Of a DNA stretch of 40,155 nucleotides, positions 30,486 to 40,155 are shown in pieces. A program made the translations under genes and the position numbers. This DNA comes from Purshia tridentata (lineage: Eukaryota > Streptophyta > Magnoliopsida > Rosales > Rosaceae): the NCBI GenBank assembly GCA_003254885.1, contig QANT01000820.1, positions 27,501 to 67,655 on the forward strand. Direction: 5' to 3'. Position 1 is the first letter of the stretch. Every line of letters starts with the position of its first letter. The notes below the pieces were generated by a model that was not told the origin of the DNA, did no database searches, and was given only the letters and a program-made list of their open reading frames with translations.

Positions 30486-32024
30486 TCATTTTAGTAGCTT
30501 GAAATGATGTAGCAACGTCCTTGCTTTCATGTACCCTTGCTACCCTCAAGGCAAGTGAGGCAAAGGTAAATATTGTCCCTTAGTTCAAACTACTGGGTAT
30601 TTGCTTGTATGGCAATAACCCAATCTTTGTTTGCATTTGGTCTTGACGTGAAGCTTATCACAAAGCTTGGCCTCTGGCAACAAGAGCAAACTCCATTTTT
30701 TTCTTTCTAGGTCTCGGCAAACATGAGACTATTAATCTTCATATTCTGGCAGTGGTATTGAAGTCAGGGAGCCAAACTGAACCTATCTCTTAGGATTGAC
30801 TTTGTAGCTTGTACAGACCACAAGAAGTACATCAATCTCAAAAGCTCTTCCCGTACTCAAAGAAATTGGAAGCTAATAACATATTATATATATGATTTTC
30901 TTTGTGGTGCAACCGTGCAGCAGCATCCTTTTTTTATTTTTATTTTTTGAGTTCCTTTAATTAATTTGTATTTTGATAGAGAAGTACATGAGGAGTACAT
31001 CAGCCCTGTTTTGTCTTTTCTTGCTGAAGGAAGCAATATAGCTTTTCGCCATGACTTGGAAGGCAAAGACAACTTCTAGATAGGTAGCTTCCTTTATTTT
31101 TTGCAAAGAGTGACCTGCAGAGAGCAAGGAAGCCAGTCTCTCTCCTTTTTTTCTTTTTCTTGGCTTTTGTCTTTGTTTTCCTTAATTGATTAATTCGAAG
31201 GAAAAAAAAATAATTATATTCTTTTATTGGCAGCAGCAGAGAAGGATTTTTTTTTTCCTGTTACCATTTAGCATTGGAGTTTATGCTATTGAGCATGGTA
31301 TTTTTTTCTTATGCTCTTAGACATCACCTCTTTTGTTGTGCATTTGGGCATCATTTGGATAATGGCTAGGCCATCATTGTGGTGTCATGTGGACACAGAT
31401 TTGGGTTATAGTGACCGCAGTCACTACCAAGGATAGAGGCTTCCCTTTTTATTTATCTGTACTCATAGCACCATGGATTCGGCCGAATAACCATTTGGTG
31501 CTTGAGAGACAAATAGATTTGAGATAATTTGTGGTTTCAGCCGAAACAATTTTTTTGAGATTCCGGAGAATCCAATTTTGAGAGATTCAAGAGTTATAAA
31601 GATTTTAGAAGAGTTGTCATCTACCTAAAAATGGCAAGCTTAGGCAATGGAATTAGCACGTTGTTCCTTCTTCTTGGAACCCTCTTCTCTCCTTTGCAAC
31701 CTTTCAGTGTTGATTTTATGAATCTCCCCCTTTTCTTCTAAAGTTGGTCATCTCATTTTATAAGCAACATGAGAGGTTCTAGATGAGAATGAGATGAGGA
31801 TGTGATGAGATAAACTCTTAGTTTGAAATCAAATTGATCTTATTAAGAGTTGATAATCTGCTGATCAAAATTGATAATTATCTCCCAATTATCATTTAAT
31901 ATAGCAGTCTCATATTTATCAACGTCATGCATTTCAAAATGTGAAGTTGATCCACACTTTTATTTTATCCAACTTGTGGCACCAACCACCTATGTGACAT
32001 TTTTTATTTTTTTGTGGTTCAACA
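30486..32024. other. Spacer with a possible degraded gypsy RNase H trace
   Basis: The plus-strand words HETINLHILAVVL (about 30722-30760) and TDHKKYINLK followed by QRNW (about 30815-30865) faintly resemble the RNase H part of gypsy polymerases (HE...ELAAVV and TDHKSLKY...RQRRW). The rest shows no gene or repeat I can support. The trace alone deserves about 0.3. Confidence 0.35.
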
Positions 32025-33168
32025 CCATAGTAATTCACAAATTATTCCAATAATCCAACAATAATTAATAAACTAATTCTCCAACCTTACATAGCTCAAC
32101 ATTAACATTTAACCTCAACATAATAAACCATAAATAATTCTCATGGCATTTCCATTAATAAACTTAATTGATTCCTCACGCTCGAAATTCCTCAATTAAT
32201 ATTTCATGGCAATCTAATATATAATCAGTTAATCACTTATGCTCTTAAACTAAAAATCATCAATATTGCCATTTCGTATTTGAACTTTAGGGTTTAACCC
32301 TTTTCTAGCAAACAAGCATACAAACATACAATCAAACCATCCAACTATCTAATTTAACTCATAGTGCAGCTGAAAAAAACCAAAATGCCCTTTTGGACTG
32401 CAACTTGCTCAGATTGTCAAATCTGGCAGCATAATGCCATTTGAAATGGAGTTTTCGAGTTAGGTACCTGTTAAGACCGACAGTCTAATAAATACTCAGA
32501 TTTCACAACAATTGACCGTCGTACGGTCGACTCAGGCGATCAACCACCATACATGGTGGCTCCCCGGCCCCAAACAAACCACAGAAAATCACCGAAAAAT
32601 TCCAAAAACCAATATTTCGAGTCACCGGCATCGCCACACGCGACAAGACCTGCGGCTGGACCCAAATTTTAAAGCTTCACTTTCAGTTTGAAAAAATTAC
32701 ACAAGCACATAGAGAAAGTCGAGTGGATCAATTCTTTTACTTGGGTCAACCACCAAAACTCACTGGAAAAGCCAGAAATAGCCGGAGAAGCCGCTGGCTT
32801 CTCGGCAACGATTCGCCGCACATGGTGGTCGGATGAACAATCGAAGACAGCCATCATGCTCAGGAGGTCTAGTGGAAGATGAACCAGTAGGTGGCAGGTC
32901 GTGTCGTCACCGAAATTGGGAGATCGCCGACAACTTCCAATCGGATTGTGACTAGGTGATGGGTTTTGGGCTATTTCGGGTTGAGTTGGCGTGGAGGAAG
33001 GCTGAGCTGGGCTTGCTGGCACATGGGGAGTCGACCGATGGCCTTGGGCAGTCGAGACAAGGCCGGACTTGGCCGATTTGTGTGTGCAGGTGAGGGAGAC
33101 CAAGAGAGAAGAAAGATCGAATTAGGGAGAGAGAGAAGACAGGAAAAAGAGAGGAGAAAGACAAATCA
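32025..33168 (-). mobile_element. Internal part of a type A long LTR, truncated at both ends
   Basis: The reverse complement aligns with 33760-34198 plus 36877-37440 and with parts of 12500-13600. The AGGTACCTGTTAAGACC phrase, for instance, is at 32463 and 12925. Both LTR termini are missing: homology starts near 32025 and ends near 33168. Frames at 32669-33103 and 32966-33253 lie in this LTR and have no family motif. Confidence 0.75.
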
Positions 33169-33304
33169 TTTAAAAAAAAAAAATTCTAACTATTTTATTT
33201 ATCTGTTTGTTTATTTTGTTCCTGCTAGTGCAATCATTTTTCTCAGTTTTTAATAAATGAAAAGAACTTTTCAGAGCTTGGATTGTTGCTGTTTGTAGTT
33301 GTTC

Positions 33305-33354
33305 GAAGTTGATCAATTATATTGGCCAAAAAAAAAAAGAAGTTGATCAATTAT
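33305..33354 (+). repeat. Minute poly-A insertion with a 16-bp target duplication
   Basis: GAAGTTGATCAATTAT occurs at 33305-33320 and 33339-33354. The 18 bases between them are ATTGGCC followed by eleven A. This is the footprint of target-primed reverse transcription with almost no body. Confidence 0.7.
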
Positions 33355-33397
33355 TATTTTCCCCTTTAACCAAAAAAAAAAATTGTTATTTTCCCTT
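33354..33397 (+). repeat. Second minute poly-A insertion with a 12-13 bp duplication
   Basis: TTATTTTCCCCTT (33354-33366) and TTATTTTCCCTT (33386-33397) flank TAACC plus eleven A. It directly adjoins the first such footprint. Confidence 0.5.
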
Positions 33398-33436
33398 GAA
33401 AATTTCAAGGACTAAATTCTTTTAACGACCGTTTTT

Positions 33437-34198
33437 TGTTAGACCCCGTATTTTTTTTAATTTTATTTTGAAAAGTATCTTAAAAAGTTTTGGAAACTTA
33501 TTTGAAAAATAAAATGTTTTGGGTTAATTTTATAATCGTTGTTTTAAATTTGTATGAGCAAATGTTGACTTTTTGATTTATTGGGCTTTCAAGTTTTGTT
33601 TTTGGGCCCGCTAGAAAGGACTCGATCTTACGAGCACATAGACAAAAATAAAATGTGATTCAGATTTATGGTTTGAAAGTTACGAGCTTTTTAAGTGAGG
33701 AGCAAACTTGTATTTTATGCCAAAAAAAGTGATTAGATTTTTTCAAAAAACTGATTTCTGTCTCTTCTCTCCCTCATTTTCTCTGTCTCATTCACTCAAC
33801 CTCTTTTCTCTTTGGATCTCCTTCACATGTGCACATAGATCGGCCAAGTCCGGCCACATCCTGATGGCCCAAGGCCACACGCCAAGTCTAGCCACATTCC
33901 GATGGCCTAAGGCCACTGGCCGAGTACCTAAGTGTCTGCCAGCCTAGCTTAGCCTTCCATCAAGCCTGTTCGACTCGAAACAACCCATAACCCAATCACG
34001 ATCTAATAGGAGCTTGTCGACGATCTAGTGTTTCTGACTACGACACGACCTCCCACTTACTAGGTCATCTTCCTTTAACCTCCTAAGCATGATGGTGGTC
34101 TTCAAATGGTCATCGGACCACCTTGCGCAGTGAATCGATGCCAAGAAGCTAGCGACTTCTCTAGTGATTTTCTGGCTTTTCTAGTGACTTTTGGTGGT
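33437..34198 (+). mobile_element. Type A long LTR, 5' part (split copy)
   Basis: It begins TGTTAGACCCCG, a variant of the TGTAACACCCCG start, and follows the same order as the 12017-13959 copy: poor-T block, CT-rich tract, GC-rich block. It is interrupted at 34199 and resumes at 36877. The five bases before it are all T, so a target duplication cannot be judged. Confidence 0.7.
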
Positions 34199-36876
34199 TG
34201 TCCAATATCAAGAAAAATCCTACTAAAAATTCGACAGAACCTTCCCTGAAATTGGACTAACCCATTTAAAGAGACCTGTGAAAGCACATCTAAAAAAAGA
34301 CAGCAACTTCTCAACCACAACCAAAGAGTCTCTGACCCAAACAAATTCATAACCAACTGTTTGAGTGTTCCCTAAGTTATCAGAGCCATGCTACAAGCTT
34401 AACCAAAGAAATAAAATTACAGTGGTTACTGAGTTCCTATGAGGTTACGAAAGTTAAACTAATTGCCTTAACGTCTCTATCTTGACCGTTCCACCACTAA
34501 AACCTGAGGAAAAAGTTTAGAACAACAATAAAGGGGAAAAATCGGCGAAATAATTCAGTGAGTAGACAAAGATAACAAGTGATTAAACTTAAGTTATAAA
34601 ATTCCATTTCTCAACTACATAAATAAATTAATTTCAAGACCTCACGTCTCTCTTTGAATCCTCCCGTTTTAAAACCCTTTCATAATTGTTTCAAAAGATT
34701 CCAAATCAATTTAATAGTTGAAAAATAATAACTTCCAAAAATCCACGCTTCTGAGAAGAAAAAGACAATACCACCATCCAAGTACCCTAGAGAAACTAGC
34801 CGTGCACTCGTATGGAATACTGCATCGTACGAGCTGGGCGGATCTAACTGGCCATACACCTGTACGGAATCCTGTATTGTACAGGTAGGGTGAATAACTG
34901 GTCACACGTGCACGTAGAGCTGCCCCCAAAGGGCGAGGCACCGCAACACAAGGCCCAAAACCTATATGCGTGTCACGATGGGTTCTAAAGAGCTCACTGA
35001 ACTTATCTAGAACTGGATACTCGCACGGCATTTTAAAAACCACTTTTAGTTTCTCAAAACCACAACTAATAAATCCTTGGCACAAAAGCCAATTGAAATC
35101 CAATATATTCTCAAACTCAAGCATGAAATATTTTTGAATTTCTTTATGTCTCACCAAAAACTTGAAACCCAAATTAACTAATTCAATGTCCAAAGTCCAA
35201 ACCAAAAATTATTTAAGAAATCCAGAAGCCATGCTCATGAACCAAATAATGTTTCTAAATTAAATAAAGCTCAAATAAAACTCAAGATATAATATGAATT
35301 AAATCATGAAATTTACAAACAAGTCCACTCACAGAAAAAGCCTAACTTTGGTCTTCGGCTGGAACAACTCGGGTCTCAGGAGTATCGCCGAAAATAAAAA
35401 TGATTTCCGTTAGAATAATACTTAATTCAAGACCATAAAAACAAGAGTGTGTGTTCTAGGCCTTCCGCTCCAAAATTCCATATTTAGACAATAACCCACT
35501 TATTTTCCTTTTCAACTCCTAATCCAACACCACTTAACTAGACTCTAAATTCACAATAAAAACCGAGGATTAGCGGCTCAAAGGTTCTCATCATTCTCAA
35601 CCTCATTCAAAGTGATAATTTCAACTCATAAATCACCATTTCTCCAAATTCTTCAAACTAACCATTCTAAACCTCAATTAATTCTTCCTACGAGTGAAAG
35701 TCACTCACAATTGAAATTAAACCACCAAGAAAACCTTAGATTTCTAAAAATCCCAAAATGGACATAAACCTCAAATTCCCAACTTTCAATTTCCTCAAAA
35801 TTTCCCAAAATTTCTCATTCTAATCTTAAATTGGAGGTTCCTAAATATGGAATTTGCCTATAACACCTCACAATTTGTATTAAATTCCAAGACCCAAGCT
35901 ACACCCGAAATAACCCCAAAATCTCCAACTTCCAAATTTCTCCAAAATTCTTAAAATCAATCCACCAATCAAGTCCCAACTCACCCTAAATTCGTGCCTT
36001 ACCGCTCAATTACACCCAATAACCATTAATTTCACTCAATCATAGCCAAATCTGAAATGGGTTTCAAAACTCCCAAATTTCTTCATCCACAAATACTCAA
36101 AATTAAACAACCAAATTAGAGGGGAAATAGAGCCTAGAGTGAGGGGAAGAAAACCCACCTAAAATGGAGAGAATAGTGCCGGAAAACTGGCCGGAAAAAG
36201 GAGAAAAACCGGCGGCTTGTGGGAGTTTTTCCGAGCTGCAGCGCGTGTGCCAGAGTTGGTTCATCGAGGAGGGCGGTTAGGCTGGCTGGCGTCAATGAGA
36301 AGAGGGTCACCGGTGGCTAGGTCTGGCCGGAAAGGAGCTGGAAAGGGGTCGCGTGCAGGGGAGAGGAGAAGAAGAAGGTGCGCGGGCTAATGGGAGAAGG
36401 AGGAGAGAAATAGAGAGAGAAGAAGATTCCAAAATTTTCTAGAATAATTAAAAGCCACTTTACCAAAATTACAAGTTTGCCTCTCTCTTCACACGTCCGT
36501 AACATCCAAACCGTAGTTCCTTTTGACACATACTTCGTGTCTACGAACTCGAGGAGTCGAGCTCTACCCAACCAAGTCAAAGTCTAATCTGAAACCGAGT
36601 AATTTAAAAAGCCAACTTTTGACCTCTTGTCACCTTCATAACTTTCTAACTATAGCTCCAAATGGAACATACCGCGTGTCAACAAACCCGTAAGCTCGAG
36701 ACCTTCCTAACGGACCCAAAATCAAAACAAAACTTTGCTCGAAGAAAAAGTCAACTTTGGCCCCAAGTTAAAATTAACTTTAAAATTTGAAAAACCCCCA
36801 AAACACTTTAATTTTCAAATAACTTCCCAAAATTCTTTAAAGCACTTTTCAAAACAAACTTGTACATGGTGTTACA
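34199..36876 (-). mobile_element. Type B long LTR nested in the type A copy (2.68 kb)
   Basis: On minus it starts TGTAACACCATGTAC (36876) and ends near ATATTGGACA (34199), so TG...CA ends are present. It aligns with 4106-5835 over its first 1.7 kb. The putative splice donor TTTTAG/GTGGGTTTT recurs near 36165. The flanking pentamers are GTGGT on the left and ACCAC on the right, which are inverted rather than direct, so the host LTR was probably also deleted or rearranged here. No internal region follows. Frames such as 34711-35205 and 36317-36580 are not supported as genes. Confidence 0.7.
34807..34885. repeat. Two tandem imperfect palindromes, period 52 bp
   Basis: The unit CTCGTATGGAATACTG...CGTACGAG (34807-34833) and the unit CCTGTACGGAATCCTG...GTACAGG (34859-34885) each fold on themselves. 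They share a GGAAT-CTG loop while the arms differ compensatorily. Confidence 0.75.
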
Positions 36877-37831
36877 ACCACCGCGAGTCCTGCCATGTGT
36901 GGCAATGCCAGTGACCTGAAATCTTGGTTTCACCTGATCCTGTGGTGAGTTTTTTGGAAATTTTTGGTGATTTTCGATGGTTTGTTTAGGGTTGGGCAGC
37001 CACTGTGTGAGGTGGTTGACCACTCGACTCGAGAATTCCATTTTCAATGCCTTTATGGTGCCAAATTTGAGAATCCGAGCAAGTTGTAGTCCAAAAGGGC
37101 ATTTGGTCTTTCCAATTTCACTGTGAGTGAAATTAGATAGTTGGATTGTTTTATTTTATGTTTGTATGCTTGTTTGCTAGAAAAAGGTTAAGCCCTAGGA
37201 TTCAAGTAGGAAATGGCAATATTGATGGATTTGAGCTTAAGAGCATAAGTGATTAACTAATTATTTTTTAAATTGCCATGAGATATTAATTGAGAAATTT
37301 CAAGCATGATGAATCAATTAAGTTTATTAAAGGAAATGCCACGAGAATTATTTATGGTTTATTATGTTGAGGTTAAATTTTGTTGTTAAGGTATTCAAGG
37401 TTGGAGGATTAGTTTATTGATTATTTTTGGATTATTGGCATAATTTGTGGATTATTATGGGGAATTGAGGAAATATGACTTTATACTGATTAAGAAATTT
37501 CAGAATTTTGGATGGATGCCAATTGATTATTATTTGAGATATGTTTAAGTCATTTCACTTATACGAGATTTAGTGAAGTTATTGAGTTTGTGTTTAACTG
37601 GGTACAACATGAACGTTGTGTAGGGTTTTTGTTTGCGGGTTAAGCAGGCTAAAAAAGCAGTGGGTAGAAGATGAGGCAGTAGGACCCAAAGATATTTTAT
37701 TAACTATTTTTTATTTTTTTATTTATTTTTTTTTATAGAGGATTTTATCTAATTATGTGCATGGCTCATTAGACAAAGAAAAGAGGTTTAAATGTTCTAT
37801 GTTTTCACGTGCCCGGAGTTTGGGGAGTTAA
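36877..37831 (+). mobile_element. Type A long LTR, 3' part (split copy)
   Basis: It resumes with ACCACCGCGAGTCC and runs parallel to the reverse complement of 32025-32660. It then follows the 3' end of the 12017 copy through TTTTCACGTGCCCG (37802-37815) to a diverged terminus near 37831. With 33437-34198 it makes a copy of about 1.7 kb once the nested LTR is subtracted, so some sequence was lost at the break. Confidence 0.7.
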
Positions 37832-38298
37832 ACGCCACCACCATTTCATTATGAGCAGTTAACATCGAACTATAGGGTCTTACCATCTTTGTTATCGAGT
37901 GACATTGGAAGGCTCCGTATGCACTGCCAATAAGCATTTCACTCACTTTTTTATTTCTCAAACGCCGATCGCGGCCGACTCTTTCATGCCTACAAATAGT
38001 TATGGCACAATAAATATGATGGTGAATTGATGGCTGAAAAGGAAAAAAAAAAATTTGCTTACTAAACTCGATTCATTAAACCCACTCAGATTTGATTTCT
38101 CCTTATTGTAATCAATCCCTTCACTTTAAAAAAAAAAAAATTAGAGAAAGAGACAGAGGAGAAAAAAAAATAATAGATCGAGGAGGGTGAATGGTGGCTG
38201 GTCAGAGTTAGGCCTTATGGGAGGGGGAGAGGGTACGGCTCTTGCTATTAGGGCTGACAGGTTAATTGATCATGTTTGTAGTTTTAAATTATTTTTAA
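37832..38298. other. Spacer, nothing recognised
   Basis: It contains several A-rich runs (38040-38055, 38130-38141, 38160-38170) but no supported feature. Confidence 0.55.
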
Positions 38299-38480
38299 GG
38301 CAAACTACAATTTAGACCTCAAGAATAGGTCAGATTGCAATTTGGTACCTCTAGTTTTTTTTTTAACTTTTCGGTACTCCATCTTCTTTGTTGTTTTGTC
38401 AATAAGTACCTACGTTAAATTTTTTGTCAAGAATACCGTTAAATGGTGACTTGCACTGACATGAGTGCCACATGTCTACC
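38299..38480 (+). repeat. Possible MULE-type terminal sequence
   Basis: The stretch beginning GGCAAACTACAATTTAGACC and running through GTACTCCATCTTC to GTGCCACATGTCTACCC resembles a widespread plant terminal repeat. The opposite end was not found in the window. Confidence 0.35.
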
Positions 38481-38599
38481 CAGATGTAATGACGTGGACA
38501 AATATATAAAAAAAATAAAAATAAATTAAACTATAAAAAAAATCCACAATTAAATTATAAAAAAAACTAAAAATAAATAAAATAAAATTTTTTTTTAAA

Positions 38600-39000
38600 A
38601 AAAAAAACCTTCCCTCCCTCCCACCTAGATCTGGCTAGCCCCCACCCACCAAGAGCCTCGTCCCACCTCCCACCTACCTAGTGAAGTCCCTCCTTCTGCT
38701 CCTCCTTTTTCTTCACCCACACAGCCACCATGACTTTTAGATCAAATCTCTCTCTCTCTCTCTCTCTCTCTCACCCCCATTGCAACTTCATGAGCTATTG
38801 CCATCACCCATTGCAACCTTTCACACCATATCGCACTGTCTGTTAGCAACCCCTCTCACCATCAGTGGCTTCCCCTCCCCTCCTTTCTCTTTCTTTCCCT
38901 CTCCTGATCTCTGTCCTTCTCTTTTTCTCTCCTTCTCCTCCTTCCCTCTTTCTCTGATTTACGTTCATAACCATGAAATGGTTTATTACCCTAAAACTGG
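38600..39000 (+). repeat. CT-rich low-complexity tract with (TC)13
   Basis: The tract is strongly pyrimidine-rich, with a perfect (TC)13 at 38747-38772. The frame 38780-39049 is a product of this bias and is not supported as a gene. Confidence 0.7.
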
Positions 39001-39202
39001 CCCTTTGCTTCCCATGGAACCCAAGGGATGCCCTTCCTATTCCACCTAATCAATATCAAATTCTCTGAAGGCTGCCAAATCCTATATACCTTAAGTGAAA
39101 TCTCACAGAAATTAATCTTGCCATGAAATCTCAATGCCCAGAAGATCAATTTGTAATTTTAAATGCTAGTGAATGTGTTCAAAGGATCCATAAATGTTAT
39201 AT

Positions 39203-40014
39203 CATCCCTGAAAATTATCAAACTCCACAAAAGAATCCTATCAAATGTAGTTCTATAAGTTCAATTAAGGGCTAGTTTGGGATTGTTGTGTACTAAAAAA
39301 AAAGCAGCTGTAGCTGTGTGGTGAGAAAAAGTTGTTTTAAGGTAAAACAGTTAAGTGTTTGATAAACTGTGTTTTTAAAAGTGCAGTGAATCTTAAAAGC
39401 AACAGTATAATGTTTAGTGAATTTTGATGTAGAAGTGTTGTTACTATGTATAATGACAAAAAATAGACATGATGTTAAAAATGTTTTTTAATTTTTGTTT
39501 GATAAAACAAGAGTGCTTTCACTTGCTTTTTTTCTTTTAATTATGATTTTTTTTACTTTTATTTATGTTTTTTTTTAAGTTTTATTTATGATTTTTTTAG
39601 TAAAAATTAGTCTCGTGACTTACATATATAAAACTCAATTTATATTAATATTTTTTATCATTGTATTTTGTTAATTAAAAGGTAATTATGCTATTAAAAT
39701 TTAAAAATATTACTATAATTTTTTAATGAGGGGATAAGGTTGTCATTTTTTTAAATTGGGTGAGGGCAATTTTGGAAGTTATGGTTGCTTTTCCTTACAG
39801 TAGATTTTGAAAGCATCTCTTTAGCTACTTTACCCTAACCTCTAAAATCTGCTTTTCCCTACCCTTATTTTCAAAAAAATCATATTTTACTTTATTAACG
39901 AAACACCAAAAATAAGTTACTTATTTCTAAGGCATCTCAACCCTAAACTGGTTGTAAGTGTTAAACGATTACATCCCTGAAACTCATTAAACTTCAAAAA
40001 AGAATTCAATCAAT
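39203..40014 (+). repeat. Direct repeat pair of about 43 bp flanking a MITE
   Basis: CATCCCTGAAAATTATCAAA (39203-39222) and its continuation to 39246 recurs in diverged form at 39972-40014 (CATCCCTGAAACTCATTAAA). The MITE lies between the two copies. Confidence 0.5.
39269..39952. mobile_element. MITE-like element with diverged inverted ends
   Basis: The left end GGGCTAGTTTGGGATTG faces a right end whose complement reads AACCAGTTTAGGGTTG. Inner parts also correspond (GTGTTTGATAAA against GTGTTTCGTTAA). A common plant MITE with GGGC-AGTTTGGGAT ends looks the same. A target duplication is not clear. Confidence 0.55.
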
Positions 40015-40155
40015 TTGTAAACTTTCTAATTGGTTTATTTTTGTTGGCTTTTGTTTGAATTCAATAAATTCCTTACTGGGTTTTGGGTGTTGTGGTTGGA
40101 GAGCGAGAACAAAAAGAGAGAGAAGAGAGAAAGACGAGTGGAGGACAAAGGGGGA
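40015..40155. other. Window edge, nothing recognised
   Basis: The sequence becomes purine-rich (AGAGAGAGAA) at the edge, which could be the start of another feature outside the window. Confidence 0.5.

Noticed and set aside
34376..34394. GTTATCAGAGCCATG as a plus-strand primer-binding site
   Set aside because: It resembles the methionine-tRNA site but lies inside the minus-strand type B LTR, with no plus LTR ending just before it and no coding region after.
38780..39049. 89-codon frame
   Set aside because: It arises from a pyrimidine-rich tract and has no motif.
1..40155. tRNA, rRNA or microRNA genes
   Set aside because: The only tRNA-like matches are primer-binding sites. Foldbacks are explained by transposon ends, and no cloverleaf was seen by eye.

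Overview
This window reads as an intergenic transposon nest from a flowering plant, most likely a woody eudicot. The evidence is low gene content, AT-rich spacers, short GT-AG introns, methionine-initiator tRNA primer-binding sites, a Florendovirus-like endogenous pararetrovirus, a Ulp1/DUF1985-carrying Mutator-like element (the class called KI-MULE or Kaonashi), CACTA ends and nested long LTRs. I find no intact host gene. The only host-gene candidate is one exon-like piece resembling VPS52 at 20237-20331. Species cannot be fixed from the sequence alone.

Layout. 1-6881: a plus-strand Ty3/gypsy remnant (reverse transcriptase at 2-257, polypurine tract and 3' LTR at 5837-6881). Its middle is replaced by a minus-strand endogenous pararetrovirus fragment (258-4105) and a truncated long LTR of the TGTAAC-CCCG type (4106-5835). 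6882-8753: AT-rich spacer with a CACTA-type terminus. 8754-19155: a 10.4 kb Mutator-like element with about 0.9 kb terminal inverted repeats and a 9-bp target-site duplication. Inside it are a broken Ulp1 protease gene on plus, DUF1985 and other coding remnants on minus, a nested 1.94 kb solo LTR, and an unexplained set of four-unit arrays phased at exactly 11 bp. 19156-23593: spacer with a SINE-like insertion, the VPS52-like exon, and a CACTA end with nine 43-bp subterminal repeats. 23594-30485: a near-full-length but decayed minus-strand Ty1/copia element, broken by an LTR that the assembly has collapsed at a single N (27697). 30486-37831: two inverted copies of the same long LTR, the right one split by a related 2.7 kb LTR. 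37832-40155: spacer, CT-rich tract and a MITE.

Nothing here works as a host operon or pathway; the interactions are insertions into insertions. The relative order is legible: the gypsy element, pararetrovirus, copia element and MULE are older, and the long TGTAAC-CCCG LTRs interrupt all of them.

The least explained structure is the 11-bp phased array family at 10080-18006, found only inside the MULE. Homologies were judged by eye; no database or alignment program was run.
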